Shown one piece after another: positions 26,455 through 36,529 of a stretch of 64,000 bases of DNA. Position 1 is the stretch's first letter. Each line of letters begins with the position of its first letter. The stretch lies in assembly GCF_001469895.1 (NCBI RefSeq), contig NZ_LOPY01000061.1, positions 62,001-126,000 on the forward strand, given 5' to 3'. Under the pieces are notes generated by a model. The model was given only the letters and a program-made list of their open reading frames with translations. It had not been told where the DNA came from and did no database searches. Position numbers and translations under genes: made by a program. This stretch comes from Pseudoalteromonas sp. XI10. Its GTDB lineage: Bacteria; Pseudomonadota; Gammaproteobacteria; Enterobacterales; Alteromonadaceae.

Positions 26455-27687
26455 TTATAAGTAATCAAATAATGATAGGTTAGCCAAACGGCCAAATGTT
26501 GCTTGGGCAGCTTGCAGTGATGTTTCTTGTTTGGTGAGTTCAGTAATCGCTTCAGCCATATCAAGCTCAACAAGCTCAGCTTTTGCTGCTTTATTACTGG
26601 TATCTAAATCACTATTAGACTGTTCGATTTTCTTGGCCGTATTTAAGCGACCACCTAAGCCAGCCTGAATAAGAGAAACCTGATTTTTGGCATTATCGAG
26701 TTGTACAATGGCATCCGCTAAAACTTGATCAAACTCTGCTTGAGTTAAATCAGGATTGGTTAGTCCTTGTATCAGATCATCCAAGGTATTTAACGCATTC
26801 TCTTTTTGTGGCGCTTCAAGGTCAACATCAACTTGGCCATTTGCAACAGGTGAAACAGAAATTGACATCCCTTGATACTGAATTTTTCCATCTTCAAAAT
26901 TACCACTATCAATAGTTACACCTGCTTGCTGCACAACAAATGTATTAGGTGTGCCTGTGGTAGTAATAAAGCTTAGTGTATTGGCATTTGCCGCTGCAGC
27001 AGGATCAGCGTTGAAGTTAGCCTGATGGAATTTATCGAAATCAGCTTGCTCAGTAACATAAATTTTTGAGCTTGTGATACCGCCTGACACAGTGCCGTCG
27101 TTTGATGCCACATTTAGTCGAGCATTTACTTTTTCGAATGTATCAAAACCATTGTCACTTGATTTGATTTCTACACCTTCAGCTACTTTGATCTTGTGTT
27201 GCCCCTGATCGCCACCATATTCATAGCGTCCAGAAGTACTATTAAAGGTGTAAGACGGAGTATTATCTTGGTAACCAGAAAAGATAAATTTACCGTCTTC
27301 AGTCTTTGCATTCATCAAATCAAGTACCGTACTTTGCAATGCTTTAACTTCTTCAGCAATACCTTCACGGTCGATATCACTATAGGCACCGTTACCAGCT
27401 TGAATAGATAAAGTATAAGCAGACTCAAGTGCGCCTTTAATATTTTGCAGCACACTTTCTTCTGTCGTTAGGCGACTATTCAGCATAGTAATGTTTTTTG
27501 TGAACTGTTCATTACCCTGAATGCGATCGTTATAAAGTAACGCGCGAGCCGTTGCGGAAGGATCGTCAGCAGCAGTTAATACACGCTTTTGGGTATTAAC
27601 CTGCTCTTGCGCTTTGTTTACATTTTGCTGTGAGTTAAGAATAGAATTAAGGTTATTCTTATACATCATGTTATTTGAAATACGCAT
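26455..27687 (-). CDS. flgL: Flagellar hook-filament junction protein FlgL
   Basis: 410-aa HAP3 protein joining hook to filament. It has a flagellin-like N-terminus (MRISNNMMYKNNLNSILN, TAADDPSATARALLY) and the C-terminal flagellin helix (AITELTKQETSLQAAQATFGRLANLSLFDYL). The central ~200 residues are variable. It ends the flgJ-flgK-flgL operon, 2 bp after flgK. Confidence 0.95.
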   Translation of the reverse strand: MRISNNMMYKNNLNSILNSQQNVNKAQEQVNTQKRVLTAADDPSATARALLYNDRIQGNEQFTKNITMLNSRLTTEESVLQNIKGALESAYTLSIQAGNGAYSDIDREGIAEEVKALQSTVLDLMNAKTEDGKFIFSGYQDNTPSYTFNSTSGRYEYGGDQGQHKIKVAEGVEIKSSDNGFDTFEKVNARLNVASNDGTVSGGITSSKIYVTEQADFDKFHQANFNADPAAAANANTLSFITTTGTPNTFVVQQAGVTIDSGNFEDGKIQYQGMSISVSPVANGQVDVDLEAPQKENALNTLDDLIQGLTNPDLTQAEFDQVLADAIVQLDNAKNQVSLIQAGLGGRLNTAKKIEQSNSDLDTSNKAAKAELVELDMAEAITELTKQETSLQAAQATFGRLANLSLFDYL

Positions 27688-27689
27688 AA

Positions 27690-29699
27690 TTACCTCGCCG
27701 CACTTAATAAGGTGTCAAAAATAGTACGTGCTGTTGAAAGGACCTGGGCTGATGCTGCATATGATTGCTGAAAGCGCAGTAAATTTGCCGCTTCTTCATC
27801 AAGGTTTACACCTGATAGTGATTCATACCAAGCTTCAGACTGATCAGCCAATGCTGTAAAGGCCGCACCATTCGTTTGGGCTTGACTAGTCACTACACCA
27901 ATATCAGTGACAATACCTGAATAGGCTTGATTAAACGTTTTATGATTATCGGCTGTACTACTTGCTTCAACATTTTGACGCACTAGCTCACCATTTTGTA
28001 AATCGGCCAATAGCAAACCATTACGGTTATCATCAAAACCACCAGTGTTAAACTCTACTGTGAAGGTGTCACCTGTTGCAGGTGATCCTTCAATATTAAA
28101 GTCAAAGCCGTAGGTATCGTAAGGCGCTCCTGCTTGAGCAAGAATATTCTCAGCAGGTGGTGTAATGGTAAACGTCGATGTACCGTTACCATCTGTAATT
28201 TGATACTCGTTAGCATTCGCCGTTTTCACTAACGTTATATCGCCATTCGCCAAACTCGGTGGGGGACCCACGGTAATACCTGTTGAGTTGTCAATATCGG
28301 ACACTGTGCCAGCAGAAATACTTGCATCACTGGTATTATTGATATCGTTCGCAGTTCGAATAGGTGATGCTAACGCTAAATCTTCAGGACGTTCAGTTGC
28401 AAGCTCTAAGCTAGTTGCAGCCTGAGAGTTCAACTTAACCATAAATTGGTCACCAGTATTTGCAGCACCTGATACGTTGAGTTGTAAACCAAACGCTTCA
28501 CCACCTGTAATAGTTGATGAGTCAATCACACCGGCAGTCACATTTGCTGTAGATGCGGTGCCAATGGGTTCACCTTTATTATCGATTGCCTGAATCTCAA
28601 CAGTGGTTGCGCTTGTATAGGTCACAATAAAATCACTTGCTGGCAATTCGCTGCCTTTACCAGGTTCAAGGGTTGCCGTCATTGTTGATGTGCCCGTATT
28701 GGCTTGATAACCAAACGCATCTACCGTTGGAATAGCAAAAATATCGCCGCCAATTTCACCATTGGCGTCCATACCTAAGCTATTTTGTTGGTTAAAGGCA
28801 TCAGCTAATGCTAAGCCCATTTGACCAAGTTGGTTTTGCGCTGGCACTAAAATATCGTCACGAAATGCCAGTAAGCCACCAATTTTGCCTTTCAATTTAC
28901 TCACATCAACTTCAAGCGGCACGGCTTTGCCACCGTTTACATCAAGTTTTAATTCTTTAAAGTTCGGATCAGGATCGCCACTGAATGAAAACAGGTTAAA
29001 TGTGCCACTTTGCATGACAAGTGCTTGACCAGAGCCTAAATACACTTGTTTCTCGCCGTTATTACCATCGAGTGTTTCAATATCAATCAGCTCAGATAAG
29101 TCACGAATTGCTTTATCACGTTCATTATATAAACCACTTGATACTGACTCACGATCAGTACCATGAACCGAAGCAATCTTGGTATTTAAATCACTGATAT
29201 TTTGGATCAGGTTATTTGCTTCATCTGAAAAGATTTCTAGCTGCTCATTTACTACTGCTTTTTGGTCAACCACAATGCTCGATAATCTGTCCATTTGATC
29301 AATCAAATTTTGTGCATCCGTCATGACCAGTGAACGAGCTACTGTTGATGACGGTTGATTTAAGCTTTCTTGAACATTGTTAAAAAACGAATTGACGCTC
29401 GTTGATAAGCTGTTTGACTCTTCTGAAAACAAGCTATCTACACGGCTTGCTTCAGTTACAAACTGATCAAAAAACGCTTTATTAGAGGTATCTCTATTTA
29501 ATTGCTTTTGTGCAAATTCATTTAGTAAGCGATACGTTTCACCACGGCCGACTTGGTTATCGATCATGGTTGTGAACTCAGTACGCTCACGCACATAGCC
29601 CTCGGTATTAACGTTGGCGATGTTTTTACTGGTGGTTTGTAAAAGCTCAGAGTTAGCTCTTACACCGGCATTTGCTATGTCATATAAGCTAAATGACAT
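27690..29699 (-). CDS. flgK: Flagellar hook-associated protein FlgK
   Basis: 669-aa HAP1. The N-terminal rod-like domain opens MSFSLYDIANAGVRANSELL with ANVNTEGYVRER. The long variable centre has Ser/Thr-rich repeats, and the C-terminal flagellar domain is FQQSYAASAQVLSTARTIFDTLL. The length is within the range for marine gammaproteobacteria. It lies between flgJ (13 bp upstream) and flgL. Confidence 0.95.
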   Translation of the reverse strand: MSFSLYDIANAGVRANSELLQTTSKNIANVNTEGYVRERTEFTTMIDNQVGRGETYRLLNEFAQKQLNRDTSNKAFFDQFVTEASRVDSLFSEESNSLSTSVNSFFNNVQESLNQPSSTVARSLVMTDAQNLIDQMDRLSSIVVDQKAVVNEQLEIFSDEANNLIQNISDLNTKIASVHGTDRESVSSGLYNERDKAIRDLSELIDIETLDGNNGEKQVYLGSGQALVMQSGTFNLFSFSGDPDPNFKELKLDVNGGKAVPLEVDVSKLKGKIGGLLAFRDDILVPAQNQLGQMGLALADAFNQQNSLGMDANGEIGGDIFAIPTVDAFGYQANTGTSTMTATLEPGKGSELPASDFIVTYTSATTVEIQAIDNKGEPIGTASTANVTAGVIDSSTITGGEAFGLQLNVSGAANTGDQFMVKLNSQAATSLELATERPEDLALASPIRTANDINNTSDASISAGTVSDIDNSTGITVGPPPSLANGDITLVKTANANEYQITDGNGTSTFTITPPAENILAQAGAPYDTYGFDFNIEGSPATGDTFTVEFNTGGFDDNRNGLLLADLQNGELVRQNVEASSTADNHKTFNQAYSGIVTDIGVVTSQAQTNGAAFTALADQSEAWYESLSGVNLDEEAANLLRFQQSYAASAQVLSTARTIFDTLLSAAR

Positions 29700-29712
29700 G
29701 AGGGTCTACTCC

Positions 29713-30681
29713 TTAACGTACCAATGAAGCAGCGACGCTTTGAAGCTCAACGCGCTTCAATACCTGCTTAATTTTATCGGCATAATTTGGATCAGTTGCA
29801 TAGCCTGCTTTTTGTAACGAATCTAAAAAGGCTGCAGGTTCTGCGGTATTATTAAGTGCTTCTTGATAACGTGGGTTTTCATTTAAAAAATCCACAAAGT
29901 CGTTCACACTATCTTTAATCGATTGATAAGAGCGAAAACTTGCTTGCTTTTTAACTGGCACACCTTGTTCAAACTCAAGCGTGACTTTGCTTGCTTTATC
30001 ACCTTGCCAGCTCCTATCCGATTTAATATTGAATAAGTTGTTACTACTTGTGCCATCAGCTTTACTGATGATGTGTTTACCCCAGCCCGTTTCAAGTGCT
30101 GCTTGAGCAACCATCACAGCTGGGTTTAAGCCAATTTTCTCAGCCGCATTTTTAGCGTGCTCCCAAACAGAGCTAATGAAAGACTCAGCATCTTCAAAGC
30201 GGTTTTCTGATTGCTCGTTCGCTGATGTATCCTCGACAGCTTGTGGTTTAGCCTTAGCCTCAGTAGTGCTATCAAGGACACCGCTTGCGCGTTTATCACT
30301 ATCAAAGTCAGCCGTCGTTCTAAGTACAGAACCTGGTGTAAACTCTTTACCGTCTGGCGAGAGCTGCTGAACAATCAAGTCAGCTAGACCCAACGAGCCA
30401 TTTGATGAAAGCTCAACCGACATTTGTTGGTCATGCATCTCTTCAAAAAATTTAACGCCGCTTGAATTAAATGGGCTGTCTTTATCTTCAAACGCTTCAT
30501 TTGCTTTACGCATACTTTTAAGCAGCATCTGAGTGAAGATAGATTCAAATTGTGCCGCCGCTTTTTTCAGCGCCTCTTTTGACGCATCGCTAGAGGCATC
30601 ACTTTTTAAGGCATTTTGACGTAATGAGTCTAAGTTGCCTAAATCAAAAAAGTTTTGCTTGTCGAGATGATTAGTATCCAT
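29713..30681 (-). CDS. flgJ: Rod assembly protein / peptidoglycan hydrolase FlgJ
   Basis: Two-domain protein of 322 aa. The N-terminal rod-binding domain (about 35-110: AAAQFESIFTQMLLKSMRKANEAF, MHDQQMS) caps the growing rod. The C-terminal glucosaminidase domain (about 165-320: NPAVMVAQAALETGWGKH with the catalytic glutamate, SNNLFNIK, FRSYQSIKDSVNDF) opens the peptidoglycan. A sigma54-type promoter upstream and a terminator behind flgI show it heads a separate flgJKL unit. Confidence 0.95.
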   Translation of the reverse strand: MDTNHLDKQNFFDLGNLDSLRQNALKSDASSDASKEALKKAAAQFESIFTQMLLKSMRKANEAFEDKDSPFNSSGVKFFEEMHDQQMSVELSSNGSLGLADLIVQQLSPDGKEFTPGSVLRTTADFDSDKRASGVLDSTTEAKAKPQAVEDTSANEQSENRFEDAESFISSVWEHAKNAAEKIGLNPAVMVAQAALETGWGKHIISKADGTSSNNLFNIKSDRSWQGDKASKVTLEFEQGVPVKKQASFRSYQSIKDSVNDFVDFLNENPRYQEALNNTAEPAAFLDSLQKAGYATDPNYADKIKQVLKRVELQSVAASLVR

Positions 30682-30719
30682 CAGCTTTTTGACACAATAG
30701 TTAATAATGAAAATTAAAA

Positions 30720-30735
30720 TGCAAAAATTGCGCCA
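30720..30735 (-). promoter_or_regulatory. Sigma54-type promoter of flgJKL
   Basis: On the - strand TGGCGCAATTTTTGCA: exact GG-N10-GC spacing, strong -12 TTGCA and good -24 TGGCGC. It lies about 40-55 bp upstream of the flgJ ATG. Confidence 0.8.
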
Positions 30736-30848
30736 ATAAAAAACTTTATAAATGAATGGCTAATAACTGATACAGGAATGGAGTAATTTCAGAGCCAAGA
30801 TTTTGGCTGATGTTTATACACTGAACGATTTAAGAATTACTAAAACAA

Positions 30849-30872
30849 AAAACGCGCTCGAAAGCGCGTTTT
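30849..30872 (-). terminator. Terminator after flgI
   Basis: AAAACGCGCT/AGCGCGTTTT arms around a CGAA (TTCG on the - strand) tetraloop, followed on the - strand by further T. It lies 3 bp after the flgI stop and ends the flgFGHI unit. Confidence 0.85.
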
Positions 30873-30875
30873 AAT

Positions 30876-31970
30876 TTAAATGATAACCAGTTGCCCGTTT
30901 ATCGCCCCCGCTTCTTTTAAAGCTTCAAGGATTGCCATTAAGTCACCCGGTGCAGCCCCAACTTCATTGATTGCACGCACAAGATCATCAAGATTAACAC
31001 CTGGATTAAATACAAAAGCACGTGAGTCATCTTCGTTCACATCAATAATGCTTTGATTGGTAACCGTGGTTTCACCATCACTTAAAGCATTTGGCTGAGA
31101 CACATTTTGCTGCTCAGCAATGGTGACTGTTAAACCACCATGAGTAATAGCTGCAGGCTGTAGCTTCACGTTTTTGCCAATCACTATTGTGCCTGTGCGC
31201 GAGTTAACAATAATTTTTGCTGCTGTGTCTGCTGGCTTAAACTCTAAGTTTTCAAGTGTCGACAAATAAGCAACACGTTGAGATGCATCACGCGGTGCTA
31301 ACACTCGTACTGAAGCTGCATCGATTGCCTGAGCGCTGTCAGGACCCACTAAATCATTAATTGTTTGCTCTAAGCGTTTAGCCGTTGTGAAATCAGGACG
31401 ATTTAAATTAAAGGTAATGTAGTCACCTTGCATAAACGGGCTCTTAATAGCACGCTCTACAATGGCACCGTTTGGAATACGGCCCACTGTGGGTGTGTTA
31501 ATAATTACACGGCTACCGTCTGCCCCTTCAGCACCTAGACCTCCTACAACTAAGCTGCCTTGTGCAATTGCATAGGTATTGCCATCAACCCCTTTCAGGA
31601 AGGTTTGTAATAAGGTACCGCCACGTAAACTACCCGCACTACCGATAGACGAAACCGTAATATCAATGGTTTGACCGGGTTTTCTGAATGCCGGTAACTC
31701 TGCATGCACAGCCACAGCTGCAACATTTTTAATTTTAGGTTTTAAGCTATCAGGTAAGGTAATACCAAAACCATTCAGCATGGCTTTAAAGCTTTGTTGA
31801 GTAAATCGGCTTTGTTCACCTGTGCCAGGCAAACCGACAACCAAACCATAACCCACTAATTGGTTTGCGCGCACGCCCTCAACCATAGATACATCTTTGA
31901 CTCGCTCAGCCTGTGCAGAAAACTGCAGGCTAATTAAGCAAAGAGCGATGATGTATTTAAACCCATTCAT
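30876..31970 (-). CDS. flgI: Flagellar P-ring protein FlgI
   Basis: 364-aa periplasmic P-ring subunit. Signal peptide MNGFKYIIALCLISLQFSAQAE, then ERVKDVSMVEGVRANQLVGYGLVVGL, the family signature. The C-terminus ends in DLVRAINEVGAAPGDLMAILEALKEAGAINGQL (written in part). The length is typical. It is 12 bp after flgH and closes the flgFGHI unit. Confidence 0.96.
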   Translation of the reverse strand: MNGFKYIIALCLISLQFSAQAERVKDVSMVEGVRANQLVGYGLVVGLPGTGEQSRFTQQSFKAMLNGFGITLPDSLKPKIKNVAAVAVHAELPAFRKPGQTIDITVSSIGSAGSLRGGTLLQTFLKGVDGNTYAIAQGSLVVGGLGAEGADGSRVIINTPTVGRIPNGAIVERAIKSPFMQGDYITFNLNRPDFTTAKRLEQTINDLVGPDSAQAIDAASVRVLAPRDASQRVAYLSTLENLEFKPADTAAKIIVNSRTGTIVIGKNVKLQPAAITHGGLTVTIAEQQNVSQPNALSDGETTVTNQSIIDVNEDDSRAFVFNPGVNLDDLVRAINEVGAAPGDLMAILEALKEAGAINGQLVII

Positions 31971-31982
31971 GACTTTATTCCT

Positions 31983-32666
31983 CTAAAATGGGAAAAGCGA
32001 ACTACTAAAGAAACGAGACAGCCAACCTGCACTTTGCGTTTCTTGAATTTGCCCTTTACCTGAGTATTGAATTCGCGCATTAGCAATACGGTTTGATGTG
32101 ACCGTGTTATCTGCTTGAACATCTTCAGGACGAACTAAGCCTTCAAGGCGAATAAATTCTTCACCGGTATTCAAAGTGAGCCATTTTTCACCACGAATAA
32201 CCAAGTTTCCATTAGGTAAAACACGCATCACATTGACAGAAATATCACCAAATAAGCTATTTGATTGGTTAGACTTTGAATCACCTTTAAACGATGCACC
32301 AGAACCAATACCAAACTGAATGCTATCACCACCAATATTCACCGGATTGCCACCAAGCCCAATAACAGGGTCTAAACTAGCGTCCGTTTCTTTATCGGTT
32401 TCGGTTTTAGCGGCTTTGGTGGCTTGCGTTGATTCTTGTAATTTAACCGTGATGATATCACCAGCGCGCAATGCCTTTTTATCTGAGTACAAGTCATCTG
32501 CTGAATAACTATCAAACAACGAACCCGTTGGTACCATTGGCTCTGTTGTTGGCTCCGGATACATAGGCGCATAGTAAGGGTCATCCTGAACCACATGATG
32601 ATTTTGCGTTGTCATACAACCACCCAGCATTAATGCTGCCGATGTGACTAAGATAATGTTACGCAT
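31983..32666 (-). CDS. flgH: Flagellar L-ring lipoprotein FlgH
   Basis: 227-aa outer-membrane L-ring subunit. Lipoprotein signal with lipobox ALMLGGC, so C17 would be acylated. FlgH domain motifs: GSLFDSYSADDLYSDKKALRAGDIITV (in part), IRGEKWLTLNTGEEFIRL, and GKGQIQETQSAGWLSRFF. It is located between flgG and flgI. Confidence 0.96.
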   Translation of the reverse strand: MRNIILVTSAALMLGGCMTTQNHHVVQDDPYYAPMYPEPTTEPMVPTGSLFDSYSADDLYSDKKALRAGDIITVKLQESTQATKAAKTETDKETDASLDPVIGLGGNPVNIGGDSIQFGIGSGASFKGDSKSNQSNSLFGDISVNVMRVLPNGNLVIRGEKWLTLNTGEEFIRLEGLVRPEDVQADNTVTSNRIANARIQYSGKGQIQETQSAGWLSRFFSSSLFPF

Positions 32667-32681
32667 GCTGCCTCCTACCCA

Positions 32682-33470
32682 TTAAAGCTGTTGATTGATG
32701 TAACTAAGCATTTCATCAACCGCTGAAATCACTTTTGAATTCATTTCATAAATTCGTTGCGTTTCGATCAAGTTAACAAGCTCTTCTGTTACATTCACAT
32801 TAGACGTTTCTAGTGAACCTTGAACCACAGTACCTAAACCATCGATACCTGGGTTCCCTTGCACAGGAGCGCCACTCACAGCGGTTTCGGTATACAAGTT
32901 TTGCCCCATAGGCTCAAGACCTGATGGATTAATAAAGTCACTAATTGTTAGCTGACCAATTACCACATTCTCTGCTTGACCTGAAATACGTACCGACACT
33001 TCACCGTCTTGCGAAACAGTAATTGATTGTGCATCGTCTGGTACGTTCATTTCTGGCTGTAATGGAAAACCTGCGCCCGAGGTCACAATACGGCCATCTT
33101 CGTCAGTGGTGAATTGACCATTACGTGAATAGGCAATGTTGCCATCTGGTAATTGCACTTCAAAAAAGCCTGGGCCTGAGATCATCCAGTCCAATGAATT
33201 TTCTGTGGTAAGCATGTTACCTTGTGAAAAGTTCTTTTGGTTAGCTACCACTTTGGCACCTGCACCAAGCATTAAACCCGATGGCATTTCAGTGTCTTGA
33301 GATGAACGACCACCTGGTTGATTGATGTTTTGATATAGTAAATCTTCAAATACGGCGCGGCTTTTTTTATAGCCTACCGTGCTGGCATTCGCGAGATTAT
33401 TTGAGATCACCGAAATATCGGTTTGTTGGGCGTCAAGCCCGGTTTTACTGATCCATAATGCAGGATTCAT
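32682..33470 (-). CDS. flgG: Flagellar distal rod protein FlgG
   Basis: 262-aa distal rod protein. The N-terminal flagellar basal-body rod motif is NPALWISKTGLDAQQTDIS followed by SNNLANASTVGYKKSRAVFEDLLY. It has the hook/basal-body central DUF1078 region, and the C-terminus has LETSNVNVTEELVNLIETQR. It is 21 bp downstream of flgF; the length matches the 260-262 aa norm. Confidence 0.96.
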   Translation of the reverse strand: MNPALWISKTGLDAQQTDISVISNNLANASTVGYKKSRAVFEDLLYQNINQPGGRSSQDTEMPSGLMLGAGAKVVANQKNFSQGNMLTTENSLDWMISGPGFFEVQLPDGNIAYSRNGQFTTDEDGRIVTSGAGFPLQPEMNVPDDAQSITVSQDGEVSVRISGQAENVVIGQLTISDFINPSGLEPMGQNLYTETAVSGAPVQGNPGIDGLGTVVQGSLETSNVNVTEELVNLIETQRIYEMNSKVISAVDEMLSYINQQL

Positions 33471-33491
33471 AACTCTACCCTCTCAGTCATC

Positions 33492-34256
33492 TTAAACAAT
33501 GCGTAACAGCTGATCTTGACGCTCATCGAGCTCTTCGGCTGTTTTCATCAATTTAACTTGTAATTCAAATTGGCGTTGATTGCTGATCATATCGACCATT
33601 TCATGCACTGGGTTTACGTTCGACATTTCAAGCGTTCCCGACAGTACTTTTACGTTTGGTGAAATATCACAAAAACCACAAAGGTCATTGATCAACATGT
33701 CTTCTTTTGGTCGAAATAAACCGTCATTACCTTTTTCAAGCTGAGTGTTATCAGCCTCAATCACTTTTAAGCGATCAACCACTTCCAAAAAGTTTGCTGG
33801 CGCTCCTTGTGGGCGAACCTGAATAGCACCGTCTTCACTAAACTCAACTTTCTCGATAGGTAATGGCAAAATGATTGGACCACCTTCGCCAATTACTTGA
33901 CGGCCATGGCTAGTGATCAACGCGCCATCTGGAGTAATGTTTAATGTGCCAGTTTTGGTGTACGCCTCATTGCCTGATGCATCTTGTACACTCAACCAAC
34001 CACGGTCACTCATCGCGATATCAAGCTCGCGGCCAGTTTCAACAAAACCACCCGATTCCATATTAGATCCAGGGCGTTCTTGCATTGCAAACACCCTAGA
34101 TGGCAGACCTTCACCGAAGGCTTGCATAGAGCGAGCTTGTGCAAAATCAGCTTTAAAGCCAGTGGTGTTAGCATTAGCAAGGTTGTTGGCCTTGAGTTCA
34201 AGACCTCGCAAACTTTGCTTAGCACCCGACATGGCAATGTAGACCATTTTGTCCAT
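33492..34256 (-). CDS. flgF: Flagellar proximal rod protein FlgF
   Basis: 254-aa rod protein opening MDKMVYIAMSGAKQSLRGLE, with ANNLANANTTGFKADF and the C-terminal MSNVNPVHEMVDMISNQRQFE. It is the first gene after an internal terminator and a very good sigma54 promoter, so flgFGHI is transcribed apart from flgBCDE. Confidence 0.96.
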   Translation of the reverse strand: MDKMVYIAMSGAKQSLRGLELKANNLANANTTGFKADFAQARSMQAFGEGLPSRVFAMQERPGSNMESGGFVETGRELDIAMSDRGWLSVQDASGNEAYTKTGTLNITPDGALITSHGRQVIGEGGPIILPLPIEKVEFSEDGAIQVRPQGAPANFLEVVDRLKVIEADNTQLEKGNDGLFRPKEDMLINDLCGFCDISPNVKVLSGTLEMSNVNPVHEMVDMISNQRQFELQVKLMKTAEELDERQDQLLRIV

Positions 34257-34291
34257 AACATTGACTCACTAAAAATACGATAACTAAGAAA

Positions 34292-34307
34292 TGCAATAAA
34301 AGTGCCA
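34292..34307 (-). promoter_or_regulatory. Sigma54 promoter of flgFGHI
   Basis: On the - strand TGGCACTTTTATTGCA, which matches the consensus TGGCAC-N5-TTGCA at every box position except the first T of the -12. GG-N10-GC spacing is exact. It lies about 40-50 bp upstream of the flgF ATG. Confidence 0.88.
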
Positions 34308-34354
34308 AAGTAAAATTGACGTTAAAATAGAAGAGAAAAATGAATAATTAGAAT

Positions 34355-34386
34355 GAAAAAAGGCTGCCAATAGAGGGAGCAGCCTT
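34355..34386 (-). terminator. Terminator after flgE
   Basis: On the - strand AAGGCTGC, 11-nt loop, GCAGCCTT, then TTTTT. It lies about 30 bp after the flgE stop and separates flgBCDE from flgFGHI. Confidence 0.88.
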
Positions 34387-34416
34387 CGTGTCGGATTAAG
34401 CTTAGAACCGTTAAAA

Positions 34417-35784
34417 TTAACGGATCTGTAGGATGTTTTGCTGTAGTGTTGAGTTAACCTCAAGCGCACGTGAATTTGCTTGGAAGTTACGCTGCGCACT
34501 AATCAAGTCAACAAGTTCGTTAGTTAGGTTTACGTTTGATTGTTCAAGCGCAGATGAGTTAATTGAACCCAAGGTACCTGAACCTGGTTCGCCAGCAATA
34601 GGCTCACCTGACGTTAAACTCTTCTTCCAAGAAGTATCACCCACTTGTTGTAACCCCTGTGAGTTCGAAAAGCGTACCATGGCAACTTGACCTAAGAATG
34701 AAGTGTCACCATTACTGTATGAAGCAACAATTTTACCGTCAGAACCGATATCGATACCTGATAGACGACCTACAGTCGCACCATCTTGTTCAAGTGCTTT
34801 TACTTCAAAGTTACTAGCATATTGAGTAGGTACTTTGTTCGCTGTTGCCGCTTCATCACGCCAGTTCATCGTTACATCATCAGGGAAACTAGCACCATTA
34901 GATAGTAAGTCAGATAAACCTGTCGCAGCGCCTGCGCCATTTGGTAAAGTTAATGGGTTAAATGATGCATCAGTATTAGCAACACCATCCGTGTTAAGTG
35001 GTAAACCACTTGAATCAAATTGGAATGTAGTTAGTGGTGTATAAGGCGTTGTTGTTTGCTCTACACCACTTGCATCAAATGGTTTTTCATCCAGTGTGGC
35101 GTATACTTGCCACTCATTGTCATTACCTGTCACAGCTGCATCAGTTTTAACGAAGAAGAACTGTAAAATATGTGGCTCACCTAATGAATCATACACAGTT
35201 GTTGATGTTGAACTATTATATGTAGCACTTGATTCAGGATCAAACGGTGTCACTGTTGGCGCAGAGGCACGTGAATCTAGGTTAAATGATGAATAAACAT
35301 TCGTGGTTGCACGCGGTGAACCTGACGCATCAGGAATTTGTAACGCCGAAGATGTACTTAAGCTTACAGAAGTGGTATCACCGGTTGCTTCATCAACAGG
35401 GAAACCTTGTAAGTAGTTACCGCTTGCATCAACAATGAAGTTATCCTGGTTTAATTTAAACGCACCTGCACGAGTATATGTGAAGTCTTGCGCACCTAGG
35501 TCATTTGCCATTGCAAAATAACCTTCACCAGTGATCGCTAAGTCAAGAGAGTTATTTGTGAAAGATAACGAACCTTGGTGGAATTGCTGTGCCACCATTG
35601 TCGTTCTTACACCGTCACCATTTTTTGTTTTACCAGAACTAAATACTGATGATGCGTATACATCAGCGAACTCTGCACGAGACTCTTTAAAGCCCGTAGT
35701 ATTAACGTTAGCAATATTATTTGCTGTAACGTCTAAATCTTTTTGCGCGGCTGCTAAGCCTGTTAATGCAATATTGAAGCTCAT
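34417..35784 (-). CDS. flgE: Flagellar hook protein FlgE
   Basis: 455-aa hook subunit. It begins MSFNIALTGLAAAQKDLDVT with ANNIANVNTTGFKESRAEF. The central FlgE domains include the D2 module (YDSLGEPHILQFFFVKT). The C-terminal rod/hook motif is LEQSNVNLTNELVDLISAQR followed by NFQANSRALEVNSTLQQNILQIR (in part). The length is typical for marine gammaproteobacteria. It is the last gene of the flgBCDE unit. Confidence 0.96.
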   Translation of the reverse strand: MSFNIALTGLAAAQKDLDVTANNIANVNTTGFKESRAEFADVYASSVFSSGKTKNGDGVRTTMVAQQFHQGSLSFTNNSLDLAITGEGYFAMANDLGAQDFTYTRAGAFKLNQDNFIVDASGNYLQGFPVDEATGDTTSVSLSTSSALQIPDASGSPRATTNVYSSFNLDSRASAPTVTPFDPESSATYNSSTSTTVYDSLGEPHILQFFFVKTDAAVTGNDNEWQVYATLDEKPFDASGVEQTTTPYTPLTTFQFDSSGLPLNTDGVANTDASFNPLTLPNGAGAATGLSDLLSNGASFPDDVTMNWRDEAATANKVPTQYASNFEVKALEQDGATVGRLSGIDIGSDGKIVASYSNGDTSFLGQVAMVRFSNSQGLQQVGDTSWKKSLTSGEPIAGEPGSGTLGSINSSALEQSNVNLTNELVDLISAQRNFQANSRALEVNSTLQQNILQIR

Positions 35785-35835
35785 AACTCACCTCTAACCT
35801 ATCTCTTAGCCTAAGCTAACCCAAACCTTTTTTAC

Positions 35836-36516
35836 TTATGCGATTTCAGCTATATCAGTTAGCCTAACCGCACCCTCTTTTGTATTTACGATAATGCCGC
35901 TTGCGCCATTAATATTGACACTTTCAATATTCTTAAAGGTCGCCATAGGCATACTGCTGTAGTCTCCATTGACAAAGCCTTCAGCACTGATGTCATACTC
36001 ACCTTCTGGGAGTACATTGCCATCGTTATCTTTGCCATCCCACTCAAAACGAAGTGCACCCGCTGATTGCGAACCAAGTTCCATGGTGCGTACTAACTGA
36101 CCCGATGAATCCGTGATCCTCAACGTTAAAGATTCAACAGCAGTCTCTGCAACCACAGAGCCTTTTGCGAGATTTTCACCGTCAAAATCAATGGTGTCAG
36201 ACTCAAGTAACGCTTGCTTACCAACGAGCGTTGAAGCCTGTAACGCAGAGTTAGATGTCATTGATGCAGTCAGTGATTCAAACTTCTCATTTAAGTTTGA
36301 AATACCCTCAGCCATAGTGAAATTCGTCATCTGCGCAATCATTTGATCGTTGTCAGCTGGCTTGCTTGGGTCTTGAAACGACAACTGTTGTGTTAAAAGT
36401 GAGAAGAAGTCTTCTTGCGTTAAAGTATCATCTTTCTCTTCTGTTTTATTTTGATTGTCTTGCCAACGTAAATTATCTAAATACGTGGATGACGCACTGC
36501 TGATGTCGTTACTCAT
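35836..36516 (-). CDS. flgD: Hook-cap scaffold protein FlgD
   Basis: 226-aa hook assembly scaffold. The N-terminal FlgD motif is LTQEDFFSLLTQQLSFQDPS followed by KPADNDQMIAQMTNF. The C-terminal half has the Tudor/FlgD_ig-type domain (RFEWDGKDNDGNVLPEGEYD), which recurs in most FlgD proteins. Located 13 bp after flgC. Confidence 0.95.
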   Translation of the reverse strand: MSNDISSASSTYLDNLRWQDNQNKTEEKDDTLTQEDFFSLLTQQLSFQDPSKPADNDQMIAQMTNFTMAEGISNLNEKFESLTASMTSNSALQASTLVGKQALLESDTIDFDGENLAKGSVVAETAVESLTLRITDSSGQLVRTMELGSQSAGALRFEWDGKDNDGNVLPEGEYDISAEGFVNGDYSSMPMATFKNIESVNINGASGIIVNTKEGAVRLTDIAEIA

Positions 36517-36529
36517 AACTTATCCTCGG